DNA of 64,000 nt from CAYXDO01 sp964463485 (GTDB taxonomy: Bacteria; Myxococcota; Kuafuiibacteriia; Kuafuiibacteriales; Kuafuiibacteriaceae). Position 1 is the stretch's first letter; each line of letters starts with the position of its first letter. Of this stretch, positions 17,511 to 26,822 are shown in pieces. Below the pieces are notes generated by a model. It searched no databases and was not told the origin of the DNA. It saw only the letters and a program-made list of their open reading frames with translations. The position numbers and the translations under genes are program-made. The DNA lies in the NCBI GenBank assembly GCA_964463485.1, contig CAYXDO010000020.1:1-64000 (forward strand), in the 5' to 3' direction.

Positions 17511-19118
17511 GTGGCTCCTCCTGCCGAACGGCCCCCGATTCCCACCGGGACGCAGCTCAGCGCCTCGCTGACGGTCGTCAGAAGGCTCGGCGTGGGAGGC
17601 CAAGCGGAAGTATACGAAGCCACGCTGCCCGACCGGAGCCGAGTCGCCGCCAAAATCATCCTCCCCGAATTGGCCAGCGACTCGTCGCTCACAGCCCGCC
17701 TCAGCCGCGAAGCAGCGGCGGCCGCCGCCGTGCGCCACCCAAACGTGGTGCGAGTTCAAGGCATCGAAACCTCCACCGACGGGAGACTCATCATCATCAT
17801 GGAGCTCCTGCTCGGCCGCCCGCTCGGCCAGGTGCTCAAGCGCGGCGCCATCCCCGTCGATCGGGCCATCGACTTGGCCCTCGGGATCGCTCGTGGCCTC
17901 GAGGCCGTCCACGCCGCTGGGATCGTCCACCGAGATCTCAAGCCCGGAAATATTTTTCTCGTCGACGGGCCCAACGGAGTGCTCACGCCCAAGCTCACCG
18001 ACTTCGGCATCGCCAAGGTCGCGCAAGGTTGGGAAGCCACGCAACTCACCCAGACGGGCGCCCTCCTCGGCACGCCCACGTATATGTCTCCCGAGCAGAT
18101 CGAGCACCCCGACCAGCTCGACGCGCGGTCCGATCTGTACTCGTTCGGGGTCGTCTTCTTCGAGATGCTTTGCGGCAGGCCGCCGTTCGGAGGAGATCAA
18201 GTCGGACAGATCCTCATGCAACACGTCCGGGTGCAGCCGCCGAGCCCCAAGGCGCTCAACCCAGAGCTGCCGCAACCCGTGGCTGCTTTCGTGCTTCGCG
18301 CCCTCGAAAAGAGCCCCGACCGCCGCTTCGCCTCCGCCAGCGAGTTGATCCGAAGGCTCGAGATCGCGAGGACCCAAGAGGTCAAGCGACCCCGCGTGCT
18401 CGACGGCGCGCCGCCGGAGCCCGCGACCTCGAGCTCGTCCCTGCCCGTACCCCCGACCGCCCCGTGGCGCGGGGACTCGCGAGCTCCGGGCTCGCAACCT
18501 CGAAGCGCCCTACCCGTTCTCGCAGTAACAAAAGAAATCGAGGGTCCGTCGCTCTCGGACTTCGTCGCGACCCAGAAATTCAAACGCCTCGCGGGCGTCG
18601 CAGGCGCCGTGATCATCGGCGCGTTCGTGGCCCGCGGAGCCATGCTCGCGATCGAGAAGGCCAGCGCCCCGGTCGATCGATGGGTGATCGTGACCTCCGA
18701 CCCACCCGGTTCAGAGGTGGAGGTAGACGGAAAAGTGGTCATGCGTGGCCCCGACCGACAACTCACACCGGCGAGGATCGTCGTGGACGGGAAGAAGTCT
18801 CACGAAGTGCGGGTCGTACGACCCGGGATCGGTGAGGAAACTCGAACCGTATCTGCAGGCTCTGAAGAAGATCCGGACGTCGAAATCAAGGTGAGTTTTC
18901 GAGACAAAATGGCCCGAATTCGCCTGGAAGGCTCGTCGTACATGAAAGTCACCGTCAACGGTGAGCCCGTCAAGATGGGCGTGGTGGACGTCAAGCCAGG
19001 TACAGTGGTGATCGAATCGGGCTACGGAGGGTACTGCACCGACCGTATCGAGATCGTCGCGCCGGTTCGCAGCGAACAAACCGTGGAGCTGAGGCCGCGC
19101 TGCGGCGGGTATTGGTAA
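17511..19118 (+). CDS. Membrane Ser/Thr protein kinase with extracytoplasmic PEGA domain
   Basis: A 535-residue kinase. GVGGQAEV, K48, H140RD142 in HRDLKPGN and D164FG are all present, so it should be active. A Pro/Ser-rich juxtamembrane linker (about 295-355) follows, with one transmembrane helix (AGVAGAVIIGAFVARGAML). Outside is a PEGA domain (VIVTSDPPGSEVEVDGKVVM and VTVNGEPVKMGVVDVKPG), which usually binds cell-wall or surface polymers. The layout suggests a kinase that senses envelope state. Start GTG, about 70 bases after the hydrolase gene; a GC-rich hairpin lies between them. It may respond to wall changes made by the neighbouring hydrolases (inference). Confidence 0.92.
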   Translation: MAPPAERPPIPTGTQLSASLTVVRRLGVGGQAEVYEATLPDRSRVAAKIILPELASDSSLTARLSREAAAAAAVRHPNVVRVQGIETSTDGRLIIIMELLLGRPLGQVLKRGAIPVDRAIDLALGIARGLEAVHAAGIVHRDLKPGNIFLVDGPNGVLTPKLTDFGIAKVAQGWEATQLTQTGALLGTPTYMSPEQIEHPDQLDARSDLYSFGVVFFEMLCGRPPFGGDQVGQILMQHVRVQPPSPKALNPELPQPVAAFVLRALEKSPDRRFASASELIRRLEIARTQEVKRPRVLDGAPPEPATSSSSLPVPPTAPWRGDSRAPGSQPRSALPVLAVTKEIEGPSLSDFVATQKFKRLAGVAGAVIIGAFVARGAMLAIEKASAPVDRWVIVTSDPPGSEVEVDGKVVMRGPDRQLTPARIVVDGKKSHEVRVVRPGIGEETRTVSAGSEEDPDVEIKVSFRDKMARIRLEGSSYMKVTVNGEPVKMGVVDVKPGTVVIESGYGGYCTDRIEIVAPVRSEQTVELRPRCGGYW

Positions 19119-19353
19119 CCAACTGCAGTCGGTCGGCCAGAGCGCCGAGCCGATGGAGAGCTCGACGAGCTGTACTTGGCTGTTCGATGCTCTAGGGCCA
19201 GAAATCGGGCCCTCGGACGCTGACTGTTCGCGAGTCCGCGCCGACGCCGCAGGACCGGCGCGCTGAGCTCGTCGTCACCGTGGGCGAGCGACGGGCCGCG
19301 CAATTGCACGCCCTCGAGCGGAAACGGTCGAACGAAGCCCGTTGGAGGTCGCC

Positions 19354-22065
19354 ATGAGATCGTTTGATCAGCGTGGGATTTCGTCCTCCCTCGCCCAGCT
19401 TGGTATGCTCGTCGCGGTATCGACCGGGTCTGGATGTGCAAGCTGTGGAGACACCGAAGACACACCCAGCCCGTCGGCCGAAGCCGCTCTGAAAAACGGG
19501 GAGGCTCTCTCGCTCGAGCTCTCCGACGGCGTTCGGGTGAGCTTCTCGGCCACCACCGACCCTGGGCTGCAACTCGGAGATCCGATCACCCGCGTCGGTC
19601 TCTCCCGCTCGAGTGAGACGATCGAGCTCGACGGCAGCGAGCTGACTCCGTTCGGGTTGGTGCTCACGCTCGAATTCGAACCGTTCGATTCGGAAGCTTT
19701 CGCCAACACCAAGAGCGGACACGCGGGCCGAGTCTCGGCGTCGAGCTTCATGCCGACCTTCACGATTCCAAAGCAACTGCTGTCCGGAGCGAACCTCGAC
19801 GACGTCCTCGCGGTGGCGCGCATCGGTGACTCCTACTCAACCGGCGTGTTCGAGCCCGAGTCTGTCAGGTTCGTGCCGGCGGAGATCGATGAAGAAGGCA
19901 ACCTGACGTTTACGGACCTCTACTTCCCTCATTCCATCTTGTCCGACCTCGAAGCGACCGCGGCCGGACTGGCCTCCGATGTCACGGGAGGGCTCACCGG
20001 TCCTCGACGCATTCGCTTCGCACCAGCGCTGGCCGTCGCTTCGGTGAATTGGACAAACCCACCCGTACTCGTCCGCATGATCCCGACACGAGAGCCTCCG
20101 TACCGTGTTCCGCTCGATGAGTTGACGATTCGAGACCCGGAACGGGCCGCGATCGAGCGAGAGAGCTGCAAGAACAACATCGTCGTCCTCGTCCACGGGC
20201 ACAACGAAAAGGAGAGGGCTGGCTTCACTGCGGGAGCAATCGAGGCTCCTTGGCTCTTCGCCTACAAACGCGACGTCTGGACTCTGTTCTACGACTACCT
20301 TGCCCGCCAAGACTCACGAGCCAAGCTCGGCTGCACCGCCTTCTACGAATTCATCTACCCGACGTACCGTCCCATCATGACTCCCCACGGAACTGGAGCG
20401 CGGCTCGATCAGAGCTTCTCGACAGCGCTCGCGACGGAGCTCGCTCCGCTACTCCAGAGCGGAGATGACTACAGGCTCTATATCGTCGCCCACTCGATGG
20501 GGGGACCCGTCTCGAGGGCAGGGATCCAACTCTTCGACGAGAGGCTTCTTCGGTGGTTCGAGAAATTCGTAAGTTGGGGATCTCCTCATTTGGGCTCTCC
20601 GCTGCCTTCGCTCGGGTTCGCGCTCGCCGCAGCTCCACCGTATTTGCTGCACACTCCACCCAATCCCTTCTTCGATGAGCTCGGCGTACCCGAAGAGCTC
20701 GCCCATTCCGAATTCTTGTACGAGCTCTTGGTCGAGCTCTCGAGCTCGATCCAGCTGCCGGCGCCTGGACCCCGCGACTATCGATGGGCGGGCTCCACGG
20801 TCAACCCGGAACGACATCGGATCAGGCTCGAGAACATCCTCGAGCTCTCCGAAGCCCAGCGCGCGACCGAGAGGCTGGCCGCACGATTCAACCTCCAGAC
20901 TGGGACTTGGATCGACAATCCCAATCTCCGCACTCTCAACGACCTGGATCGCTTCGTCCACTCGGACAAGTACGTCGGCATTTTTGGAATCACAGAGCAG
21001 TCCCCCACGTGGGAGACGACCGCCTACGGCTACCTGACCTACCCAACGATGAAGCAGACCGGGCTAGGCGCGCTCGTGATCAAGCTAGTGATGGACTCGC
21101 AGCCCGACTTCTACCAGACCCACAACAAGAATCAGAGCGACGGCGCAGTTCCACTCGAGTCGATGATCGCCTCCGGAGTGTTCGGCCTCGGAAATCTGTA
21201 CTTCCTCGCTGGCGTCGACCACGAAGAGTACTACGGCGCGCCCGACTCGAACGCCGTCTTCTCCGCGGCCGACAAGGCCACGCGCACGTTCGACAAGACC
21301 ACGCTCGCGCTCGACTTTCTCTCGGACCCGGTTGGGTGCCCGAGCCTGAGCTTCACCGAAGAACCCGATCACGCGTTCGAATCGACCGAACAGATCACGA
21401 TCGAAGGGTCGCTGAGTTGGCCCGGCGACACGACTCCGGGCTCGCGGATTCGCGAGGTCGCGCTCAGGAGCGGCGGAGACACAGTCGGCAGCTCGAGCCA
21501 TGGGCAGGACGGCAAGCTGCACGGAGATGTTGCCGCAAGCGCCCTGCCGCAGCGGGAGAGTATCCTCGAGCTCTTGGTCGAGCTGAAGGACGGGACGCGC
21601 CTGCGCAAGGAGTGGACGGTCACCGTGGAGGGGTGTCGGTTCGAAGATGCAGTCCCGAACGTCGTCACGTTCACGGTCGAGGCTGGCGGGTGCTTCGCGT
21701 ACGATCAGTTCTCGCTCTGCTTCACGCCGACCGGCGGATCCGTGGTGAAGTCAGCAGATCCAGGCTGCGGCTCGTTCGTGAGTGCCTACGAGGTGAGCGG
21801 TGCGACCTCGTGCAACTCGGCGTCCCTGACCTACCGATTCGATACGAGCCAGTCCACGACTTATCCCGGATGCTCACCCATCCATGACGAAGTCATCTTG
21901 TACGGCTCGTACTCTGGAAGCGTGGACGTGGTCTGGGACTCCCAGGCGCGAACGTACGGAGTGACTTCGCGAAATGGCAGCTACAGCGAGCGCTACGAAT
22001 CCGCGACCTGCGAGGACCTCGGGCCGGACTGCAGCTCGACGGCCTACATCACGTCAGCGCGATGA
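19354..22065 (+). CDS. Large lipase/esterase-like lipoprotein (alpha/beta hydrolase)
   Basis: A 903-residue exported protein. The signal peptide ends in a lipobox-like TGSGC, followed by a Ser/Pro linker. The hydrolase core is at about 260-640: NIVVLVHGHNEKE (oxyanion loop) and YIVAHSMGGPVSRAG with nucleophile Ser about 381. WGSPHLGSPLPSL fits a PGAP1/triacylglycerol-lipase type fold, and LAGVDHEEYYG is a candidate for the catalytic His. The C-terminal 250 residues are beta-rich (EDAVPNVVTFTVEAGGCFAYDQF) with paired Cys, probably a binding module. ATG 19354 is preferred because GGAGG lies 5 bases upstream; an in-frame TTG at 19342 lacks a site. The substrate is unknown. Confidence 0.8.
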   Translation: MRSFDQRGISSSLAQLGMLVAVSTGSGCASCGDTEDTPSPSAEAALKNGEALSLELSDGVRVSFSATTDPGLQLGDPITRVGLSRSSETIELDGSELTPFGLVLTLEFEPFDSEAFANTKSGHAGRVSASSFMPTFTIPKQLLSGANLDDVLAVARIGDSYSTGVFEPESVRFVPAEIDEEGNLTFTDLYFPHSILSDLEATAAGLASDVTGGLTGPRRIRFAPALAVASVNWTNPPVLVRMIPTREPPYRVPLDELTIRDPERAAIERESCKNNIVVLVHGHNEKERAGFTAGAIEAPWLFAYKRDVWTLFYDYLARQDSRAKLGCTAFYEFIYPTYRPIMTPHGTGARLDQSFSTALATELAPLLQSGDDYRLYIVAHSMGGPVSRAGIQLFDERLLRWFEKFVSWGSPHLGSPLPSLGFALAAAPPYLLHTPPNPFFDELGVPEELAHSEFLYELLVELSSSIQLPAPGPRDYRWAGSTVNPERHRIRLENILELSEAQRATERLAARFNLQTGTWIDNPNLRTLNDLDRFVHSDKYVGIFGITEQSPTWETTAYGYLTYPTMKQTGLGALVIKLVMDSQPDFYQTHNKNQSDGAVPLESMIASGVFGLGNLYFLAGVDHEEYYGAPDSNAVFSAADKATRTFDKTTLALDFLSDPVGCPSLSFTEEPDHAFESTEQITIEGSLSWPGDTTPGSRIREVALRSGGDTVGSSSHGQDGKLHGDVAASALPQRESILELLVELKDGTRLRKEWTVTVEGCRFEDAVPNVVTFTVEAGGCFAYDQFSLCFTPTGGSVVKSADPGCGSFVSAYEVSGATSCNSASLTYRFDTSQSTTYPGCSPIHDEVILYGSYSGSVDVVWDSQARTYGVTSRNGSYSERYESATCEDLGPDCSSTAYITSAR

Positions 22066-22203
22066 GGCGGCCCGAACGGCAGCAGGCCGGACCCGGTTGT
22101 GCCGAGAGGGTACAACTTGTCCCGATCCGTACTGCAGGTGCCGCGGGGAACAAGGGCGCATGCTGTCTAGCGAGCGGTACCAAACAAATATAGGTGGTTA
22201 CAT

Positions 22204-22220
22204 TTGGCCCGCGAGTTGCT
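22204..22220 (+). promoter_or_regulatory. Sigma-54 (-24/-12) promoter
   Basis: TTGGCCCGCGAGTTGCT fits the sigma-54 consensus TTGGCACG-N4-TTGCW with a single mismatch. The required GG-N10-GC spacing is exact. Transcription would start near 22231. The next gene but one encodes a sigma-54 activator, which supports the call. Confidence 0.7.
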
Positions 22221-22277
22221 TAGCGCATCGGCATGATGACGAGCGGACGAGCGAGCGAGCTGAAGAAGGGTTTGGGC

Positions 22278-23516
22278 GTGGGTCGGGCCGCGATTGCCGC
22301 CATATCGCTCGAGACTGTGTGCGTGCGACGGTCCCAGGGCAGCTCGCGCCCGTCCGTTCGAAGCGCGATCGAGCCTTCGGTGAGCCAGGGCGCCGCGTTC
22401 AGCCGAGAGGCTCGCTTCGCCGTTTCGCTTCGTGTCTCGGTGCGCGCGGTCGGGCAGGTCTGGTGGACGCGAACCCGAGACTTGGGCGCGCGAGGCCTGT
22501 TCTTCTACGCCGACAATCCTCCTGCGGTGGGCACGGCGGTCGAAGTGACGCTCCGCGCGGACGCGGAAGTCTCGTTCGTGGTGCACGGCCGAGTTCGGTT
22601 CCGCGTCGCCGAGATCGGCGCCGACGTGGAGCTCGACGCCTACGGGGAGTACGCGGAGTGGCTCGAGCGAAGGACGACTCGCATGTCGGGCACCCGCGAG
22701 ATCAGCGGCTGCGTTCGCGCGTCGAGCGACGAGATCAACCTGAGCTTCGACCGCTTCGAGTTGGTACCGCTCGGCGCGGATCTCACGCCGATCGATCTGC
22801 TCTTCGCCAAGCACCCACCGATCTCCGCGTGGCGAGTGCTCCCGGACTGTCACTCTCGCCTGCCGGTGAGTTGCCTCAGCCCCGAGCGCGTGGGCCTCCG
22901 ACTCTCCTCGGCCAGCGAAGTGATCTGGGCGTGGGTAGGGATCACGTTCGACGGTGAGTACGTCGGCGTCGTCCCGGCCGAAGACCCTCAGGTGCTCCCG
23001 CGCGTCGTGCGACTCCGGGCGTCCGTCCAGATCGCGCTCACTCGCCGTGGCCAGACCGTGTTCCCCCACTTCGATGCCAGGGATAGGGTGATGATGGCGG
23101 AGAATCACGTCGCGGTGCGACCCAGCGAGCCGCCGATGGACTTCGCGGAAGCCGGCGCGAAGACCGACTCGCTCGCGTCCCTCGCGGAGTGGGTTCGTTT
23201 CGACGCGGAAGTTGCGAGCACGCTCGACGCGCTGTTCACGTGCGAGGAAGCGAGGACGCGCACGTATCGACTCCCGGGCGGCCCAAAGTCCGCGCGACTC
23301 CTCGTCAACCTTGGGCTCGAGGTTCTGGGGAGCGACGGTCAACCCACCTCTGGGTTGTTGTTCCACGACGGCGCGCGCGCGTGCGTGCTGCTCGCGCGTC
23401 CGGACGACGAGGTCGTGATTCGAGCGCTCGACGCTTCGGACGAGATTCGATTGCGCCCGGAAGCCGCCATCGTCATCGAAGAGTCCCTGACGTTCGAGGA
23501 GCTCGAGGTGGTCTGA
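22278..23516 (+). CDS. PilZ-domain protein with unknown C-terminal region
   Basis: After a poorly conserved N-terminus, SREARFAVSLRVSVRAVGQVW...RDLGARGLFFYADNPPAVGTAVEVTL...VHGRVRF matches the myxobacterial PilZ-like domain (TIGR02266 type). The RxxxR-like start is weak and the DxSxxG is changed to DLGARG, so c-di-GMP binding is uncertain. The remaining 250 residues (from about 140) match nothing I know. They include DLTPIDLLFAKHPPISAWRVLPDCHSR and a beta-rich end. GTG 22278 is chosen because GAAGAAGGG lies 7 bases upstream and the predicted sigma-54 start (about 22231) would leave the upstream ATG 22233 essentially leaderless; that ATG remains an alternative. Confidence 0.72.
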   Translation: MGRAAIAAISLETVCVRRSQGSSRPSVRSAIEPSVSQGAAFSREARFAVSLRVSVRAVGQVWWTRTRDLGARGLFFYADNPPAVGTAVEVTLRADAEVSFVVHGRVRFRVAEIGADVELDAYGEYAEWLERRTTRMSGTREISGCVRASSDEINLSFDRFELVPLGADLTPIDLLFAKHPPISAWRVLPDCHSRLPVSCLSPERVGLRLSSASEVIWAWVGITFDGEYVGVVPAEDPQVLPRVVRLRASVQIALTRRGQTVFPHFDARDRVMMAENHVAVRPSEPPMDFAEAGAKTDSLASLAEWVRFDAEVASTLDALFTCEEARTRTYRLPGGPKSARLLVNLGLEVLGSDGQPTSGLLFHDGARACVLLARPDDEVVIRALDASDEIRLRPEAAIVIEESLTFEELEVV

Positions 23517-23547
23517 GCCGCTGAGCTCCGCTTGAGCCGCTGAGCTC
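23514..23547 (+). repeat. Two direct copies of TGAGCCGCTGAGCTC
   Basis: The 15-base unit occurs at 23514-23528 and 23533-23547, a 19-base period; the first copy contains the stop codon of the PilZ gene. Both lie just upstream of the sigma-54 activator gene, so they could be a regulatory site, though a simple local duplication is equally likely. Confidence 0.4.
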
Positions 23548-23615
23548 ATGCGCGGGGTGTCTCGGGCGAGGCGTTGTGGCGCCCCCGGACTCGATGTACC
23601 GTCTGGCTCGAACCG

Positions 23616-25631
23616 ATGGGCGCCAAGGGCAGCCAAGCAGGTCCGGGCCCCACCGCGGGGCCCGCGGACGAATTTCCCGAAATATCAGAGCAGCTGGCAG
23701 ACGAGGTCACCGAAAAAACCTCCGCCGGCGACAAGCGCAGGCGGGACGACCTCCGCGTCATGTTGTTCGGCCCGAGCGCCGTGGTGACTCATACGCTGCC
23801 GCGCCCAGGGACCGTCACGATCGGGCGCGCGGCCGAAGCGACCTTCTGCGTCGACGACCCCACGATCTCGCGACAACATGCCGAGATTCGCGTTGGACGA
23901 GACGATCAACTCTCGATTCGAGACTTGGGGAGCTCCAACGGCACTCGCCTCTCCGGAGCGCGCTTGGAACCCATGCAGAATTATCCGCTCGAGCTCGGTG
24001 ACCTGGTGGACTTCGGCCACACGACTCTGGTCGTCCAACGCGGGCTGGACCTCGCCGAGCCGAGGAGACTCTGGGGTCATGGCTACTTCGAGCTCCGCCT
24101 CGAGGAGGAGTGCCAGCGCGCCCGAAGCCAAGCCGAGCTGTTCGCCGTCCTGCGAATTCGGGTCAGAAAAGACGCCGTCCCTCGCGCGGTCGAGGAGATC
24201 CTCACCGGATTCTTGAGCGCTCGAGACATCGTCGCCGTGTACTCACCGTCCGAGTACGAAGTCTTGCTGCCGAAGACCGATCGCGACGGGGCCCAGCTGA
24301 AGCTCCGCGGCCTTCGCTCGAGCCTCGACAGGATCGGGGCCGAATCCCAGGTGGGCTTGGCCTTGTTCCCGGAAGACGGCCACGACGGTGAGTCGCTGAG
24401 CGCCCGGGCAGCGACGCTGATTCGCGCGCGCTCCGGGGTTGGTCGGACCACCTCCACCGCCGGAATCGTCATCGACGATCGCAAGATGAGAAAGCTCTAC
24501 GATCTCGCCGAACGGGTCGCGGCGAGTGACCTGAGTATACTCATTCTCGGAGAGACCGGCGTCGGCAAGGAGATCCTCGCCACGACGATCCATTCGAAGT
24601 CGCGTCGCGCCAGCCAGCCGTTCTTGCCGCTCAACTGCGGGGCGTTTCCCGAGGACTTGCTCGAGAGCGAGCTCTTTGGACATGAAAAAGGCGCCTTCAC
24701 CGGCGCCGCCAAGGCCAAGCAGGGCCTCCTCGAGACCGCGCAGGGCGGCACCGTGTTCTTGGACGAGATAGGCGAAATGCCTCTGACGACTCAGGTCAAG
24801 TTTCTCAGAGTCATCGAAGAGCGAAAGGTACGTGCCCTCGGATCGGTCGACTCCAAACCCATCAACGTTCGCTTCGTCGCGGCGACCCATCGCGACCTCG
24901 AGCACGAGGTCGCCATCGGTAAGTTCCGAGAGGATCTGTTCTACCGGCTGAACGGAATCTGCTTGGTCATTCCGCCGCTCCGCGAGCGCAGGGACGAGAT
25001 CATGAAGCTCGCGGAGGTCTTCGCGGTCGAAGTCCAGGTTCGCGAAGGGCTGTCCGGGGCCGTGCGTTTCACGGCCGAGGCGAAGTCGGCGTTGAACGGG
25101 TACGGCTGGCCCGGCAACGTGCGAGAGCTTCGCAACGTGATCGAGCGCGCGGTCGTGCTCGCGGCGGGCGATCCGATCTCCCTCGAGCATCTCCCAAAGG
25201 AGAAGCTTTCGACGTCGCTGATCTTTCGGTCCGAGGCCTCGGGCCCATCGCCTAGAGCGCCAACGCGCCTGCTCGCAGGCGCGCCCGGGCTCGATCCCGC
25301 GATCCACCGCGGCGTAGACTCCATGACGGAGAGAATTCAGGTCGCGCTCGAGAAGAAGACGGAGCCCCCTGGACCCAGGCGCGCCGACTTCCCAACGCCC
25401 TCCACCACGGTCGAGCTCCCCGGAGGCACTCCGATTCCGAAGCCCCGGTCGGGCTCGCTCGTCGAGGAGATGGAGGTCCTCGAACGGCAGCGGATCATCG
25501 AGGCGCTCGAAGCCTGCGGAGGCAACCAGACGAGGGCGGCCGAGCAGCTCGGTATGTCCCGAAAGGTGCTGATCAGTCGCCTCGATCGCTACGGAATTAC
25601 TCGCCCTCGAAAGGACAAGGGTGAGGGATGA
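23616..25631 (+). CDS. Sigma-54-dependent activator with FHA and degenerate GGDEF-like domains
   Basis: A 671-residue regulator. An N-terminal FHA domain (TVTIGRAAEATFCVDD, TISRQHAEI, DLGSSNGTRL) is followed by a region shaped like a GGDEF domain, from YFELRLEEECQRARSQAELFAVL to ARDIVAVYSPSEYEVLLP. There the GGDEF loop reads SPSEY, so it cannot be a normal cyclase. The AAA+ domain has GETGVGKE, the sigma-54 contact GAFTGA, GTVFLDEIGEM and an R-finger region FREDLFYRLN. A C-terminal Fis-type helix-turn-helix (NQTRAAEQLGMSRKVLISRL) binds DNA. FHA input links it to Ser/Thr kinases. Start ATG 23616; a TTG at 23574 is less likely. It probably activates the sigma-54 promoter upstream and so its own operon. 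Confidence 0.93.
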   Translation: MGAKGSQAGPGPTAGPADEFPEISEQLADEVTEKTSAGDKRRRDDLRVMLFGPSAVVTHTLPRPGTVTIGRAAEATFCVDDPTISRQHAEIRVGRDDQLSIRDLGSSNGTRLSGARLEPMQNYPLELGDLVDFGHTTLVVQRGLDLAEPRRLWGHGYFELRLEEECQRARSQAELFAVLRIRVRKDAVPRAVEEILTGFLSARDIVAVYSPSEYEVLLPKTDRDGAQLKLRGLRSSLDRIGAESQVGLALFPEDGHDGESLSARAATLIRARSGVGRTTSTAGIVIDDRKMRKLYDLAERVAASDLSILILGETGVGKEILATTIHSKSRRASQPFLPLNCGAFPEDLLESELFGHEKGAFTGAAKAKQGLLETAQGGTVFLDEIGEMPLTTQVKFLRVIEERKVRALGSVDSKPINVRFVAATHRDLEHEVAIGKFREDLFYRLNGICLVIPPLRERRDEIMKLAEVFAVEVQVREGLSGAVRFTAEAKSALNGYGWPGNVRELRNVIERAVVLAAGDPISLEHLPKEKLSTSLIFRSEASGPSPRAPTRLLAGAPGLDPAIHRGVDSMTERIQVALEKKTEPPGPRRADFPTPSTTVELPGGTPIPKPRSGSLVEEMEVLERQRIIEALEACGGNQTRAAEQLGMSRKVLISRLDRYGITRPRKDKGEG

Positions 25632-25640
25632 GTATGATTT

Positions 25641-26741
25641 TCAGTTCCTGGTAACCAGAGACTCGCGGAATCGGCGTCGAAAGTAGAACGCGAAGGCACC
25701 GAGAAACATCAGCGTCACTAGACCTCGACCGACGACCGTCGAGGCGCACGAGCACCCAGCCTCCGACTCGTCGGTGACCGGCGGGGGCTTCGGAGCGCTC
25801 GGGCTCTTGGGGTTCGTGTGGCAGGGCAACGAACGCAGCTCGGAGGACTCCACGAGGCTCAGGCGCGACTCCGACGAGTCTTTGTCCAAGGACTCGCCGC
25901 CAACCCAGGTCGCCATGTCTCCGTCGTTGGCCAGAACACAACCGACGAACGCGACCGTATAACGCCGAAATAGGTAGGAGAGTGTCGGATCTCCCCCGCC
26001 GCAGACGGACGGGCACAAGTCATCGCCAGGTTCTTCGACGTCACAATGTCCCGAGCCGCTGACGACGACCCTGAGATGGGGCGCCGGAGTGAGAGGGAAG
26101 ACACTCTGCTTCCAATCGGTGCCATTACAGGAACCGAGGTTCTCGGCGAGCAAGTGAGCCGACGGCTGAGTTACGCTCGGCGCAGCCGCGGCGGCGACCC
26201 CGCCGTCGTCCTGTCCGTCGAGCACGACGACGACATCGATCTCAGGATGGCTCTCGGCGGCGAGGAACACAGCTAACCCACCAAACGAGTGTCCGACCAC
26301 GCCCCGCCGCTCGCCATCGACCCTGCCGCCGAGCGGGGACTCCTGGTCGGCTCCCCGATCCACCGCCCAATCGAGGAGCGCCCGGACCTGTCGCGCGTTG
26401 GCAGCGTGATCACATCCGAAGATGTTACACGGCATGTTGGGCACCAGGGCCACGGACCCATGAGACGCAAGGGTCTGAGCCATCTCGGCCATGTTCGCGC
26501 CGGTCCGCGAGGAGCCATGCAAGACGGCGACTATCGGCGCGGGCTCCGTCACTTCCTTTGGGTAGTAGACCGTCAGCGGAATCGGCACGCTATCCAGCGC
26601 GACGTTCCCCGCGTCCCAAGTCTCGACCGTCAGAGGGCCACGATTCTCGGGCTCGGCGATGGAGTCGAGCGGCGAAAGAACCCAGGCGACTACAGCGGCG
26701 GTCACGAAAGGAATGAGCGAGCGCGGCGTTCGGAGGCGCAT
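25641..26741 (-). CDS. Secreted alpha/beta hydrolase with MYXO-CTERM anchor
   Basis: A 366-residue exported protein. The signal peptide is PFVTAAVVAWVLSPLDSIA. The core is a dienelactone/PET-hydrolase or chlorophyllase-like fold with PIVAVLHGSSRTG (oxyanion loop), VVGHSFGGLAVFLAA (nucleophile Ser in GHSFGG) and VVLDGQDDGG. The C-terminus has a Pro/Glu linker, AGCSCAST, a hydrophobic stretch LVTLMFLGAFAFYF and the basic end RRRFRESL. This is a MYXO-CTERM sorting tail that anchors proteins at the myxobacterial surface. ATG 26741 is chosen because it begins directly before the signal peptide. Substrate unknown; possibly an ester polymer. Confidence 0.85.
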   Translation of the reverse strand: MRLRTPRSLIPFVTAAVVAWVLSPLDSIAEPENRGPLTVETWDAGNVALDSVPIPLTVYYPKEVTEPAPIVAVLHGSSRTGANMAEMAQTLASHGSVALVPNMPCNIFGCDHAANARQVRALLDWAVDRGADQESPLGGRVDGERRGVVGHSFGGLAVFLAAESHPEIDVVVVLDGQDDGGVAAAAAPSVTQPSAHLLAENLGSCNGTDWKQSVFPLTPAPHLRVVVSGSGHCDVEEPGDDLCPSVCGGGDPTLSYLFRRYTVAFVGCVLANDGDMATWVGGESLDKDSSESRLSLVESSELRSLPCHTNPKSPSAPKPPPVTDESEAGCSCASTVVGRGLVTLMFLGAFAFYFRRRFRESLVTRN

Positions 26742-26822
26742 CGGGTTCGAGATCAGCACGTCGCCGGAGCGACGTCGAGCGCCTGTGGTTCGGATCGAGA
26801 AACTCCGGCGCACTACGGTGCT

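Noticed and set aside
19194..19213. Inverted repeat AGGGCC...GGCCCT before the lipase gene
   Set aside because: Only 6-base arms with an 8-base loop in GC-rich DNA; likely chance and no conservation evidence.
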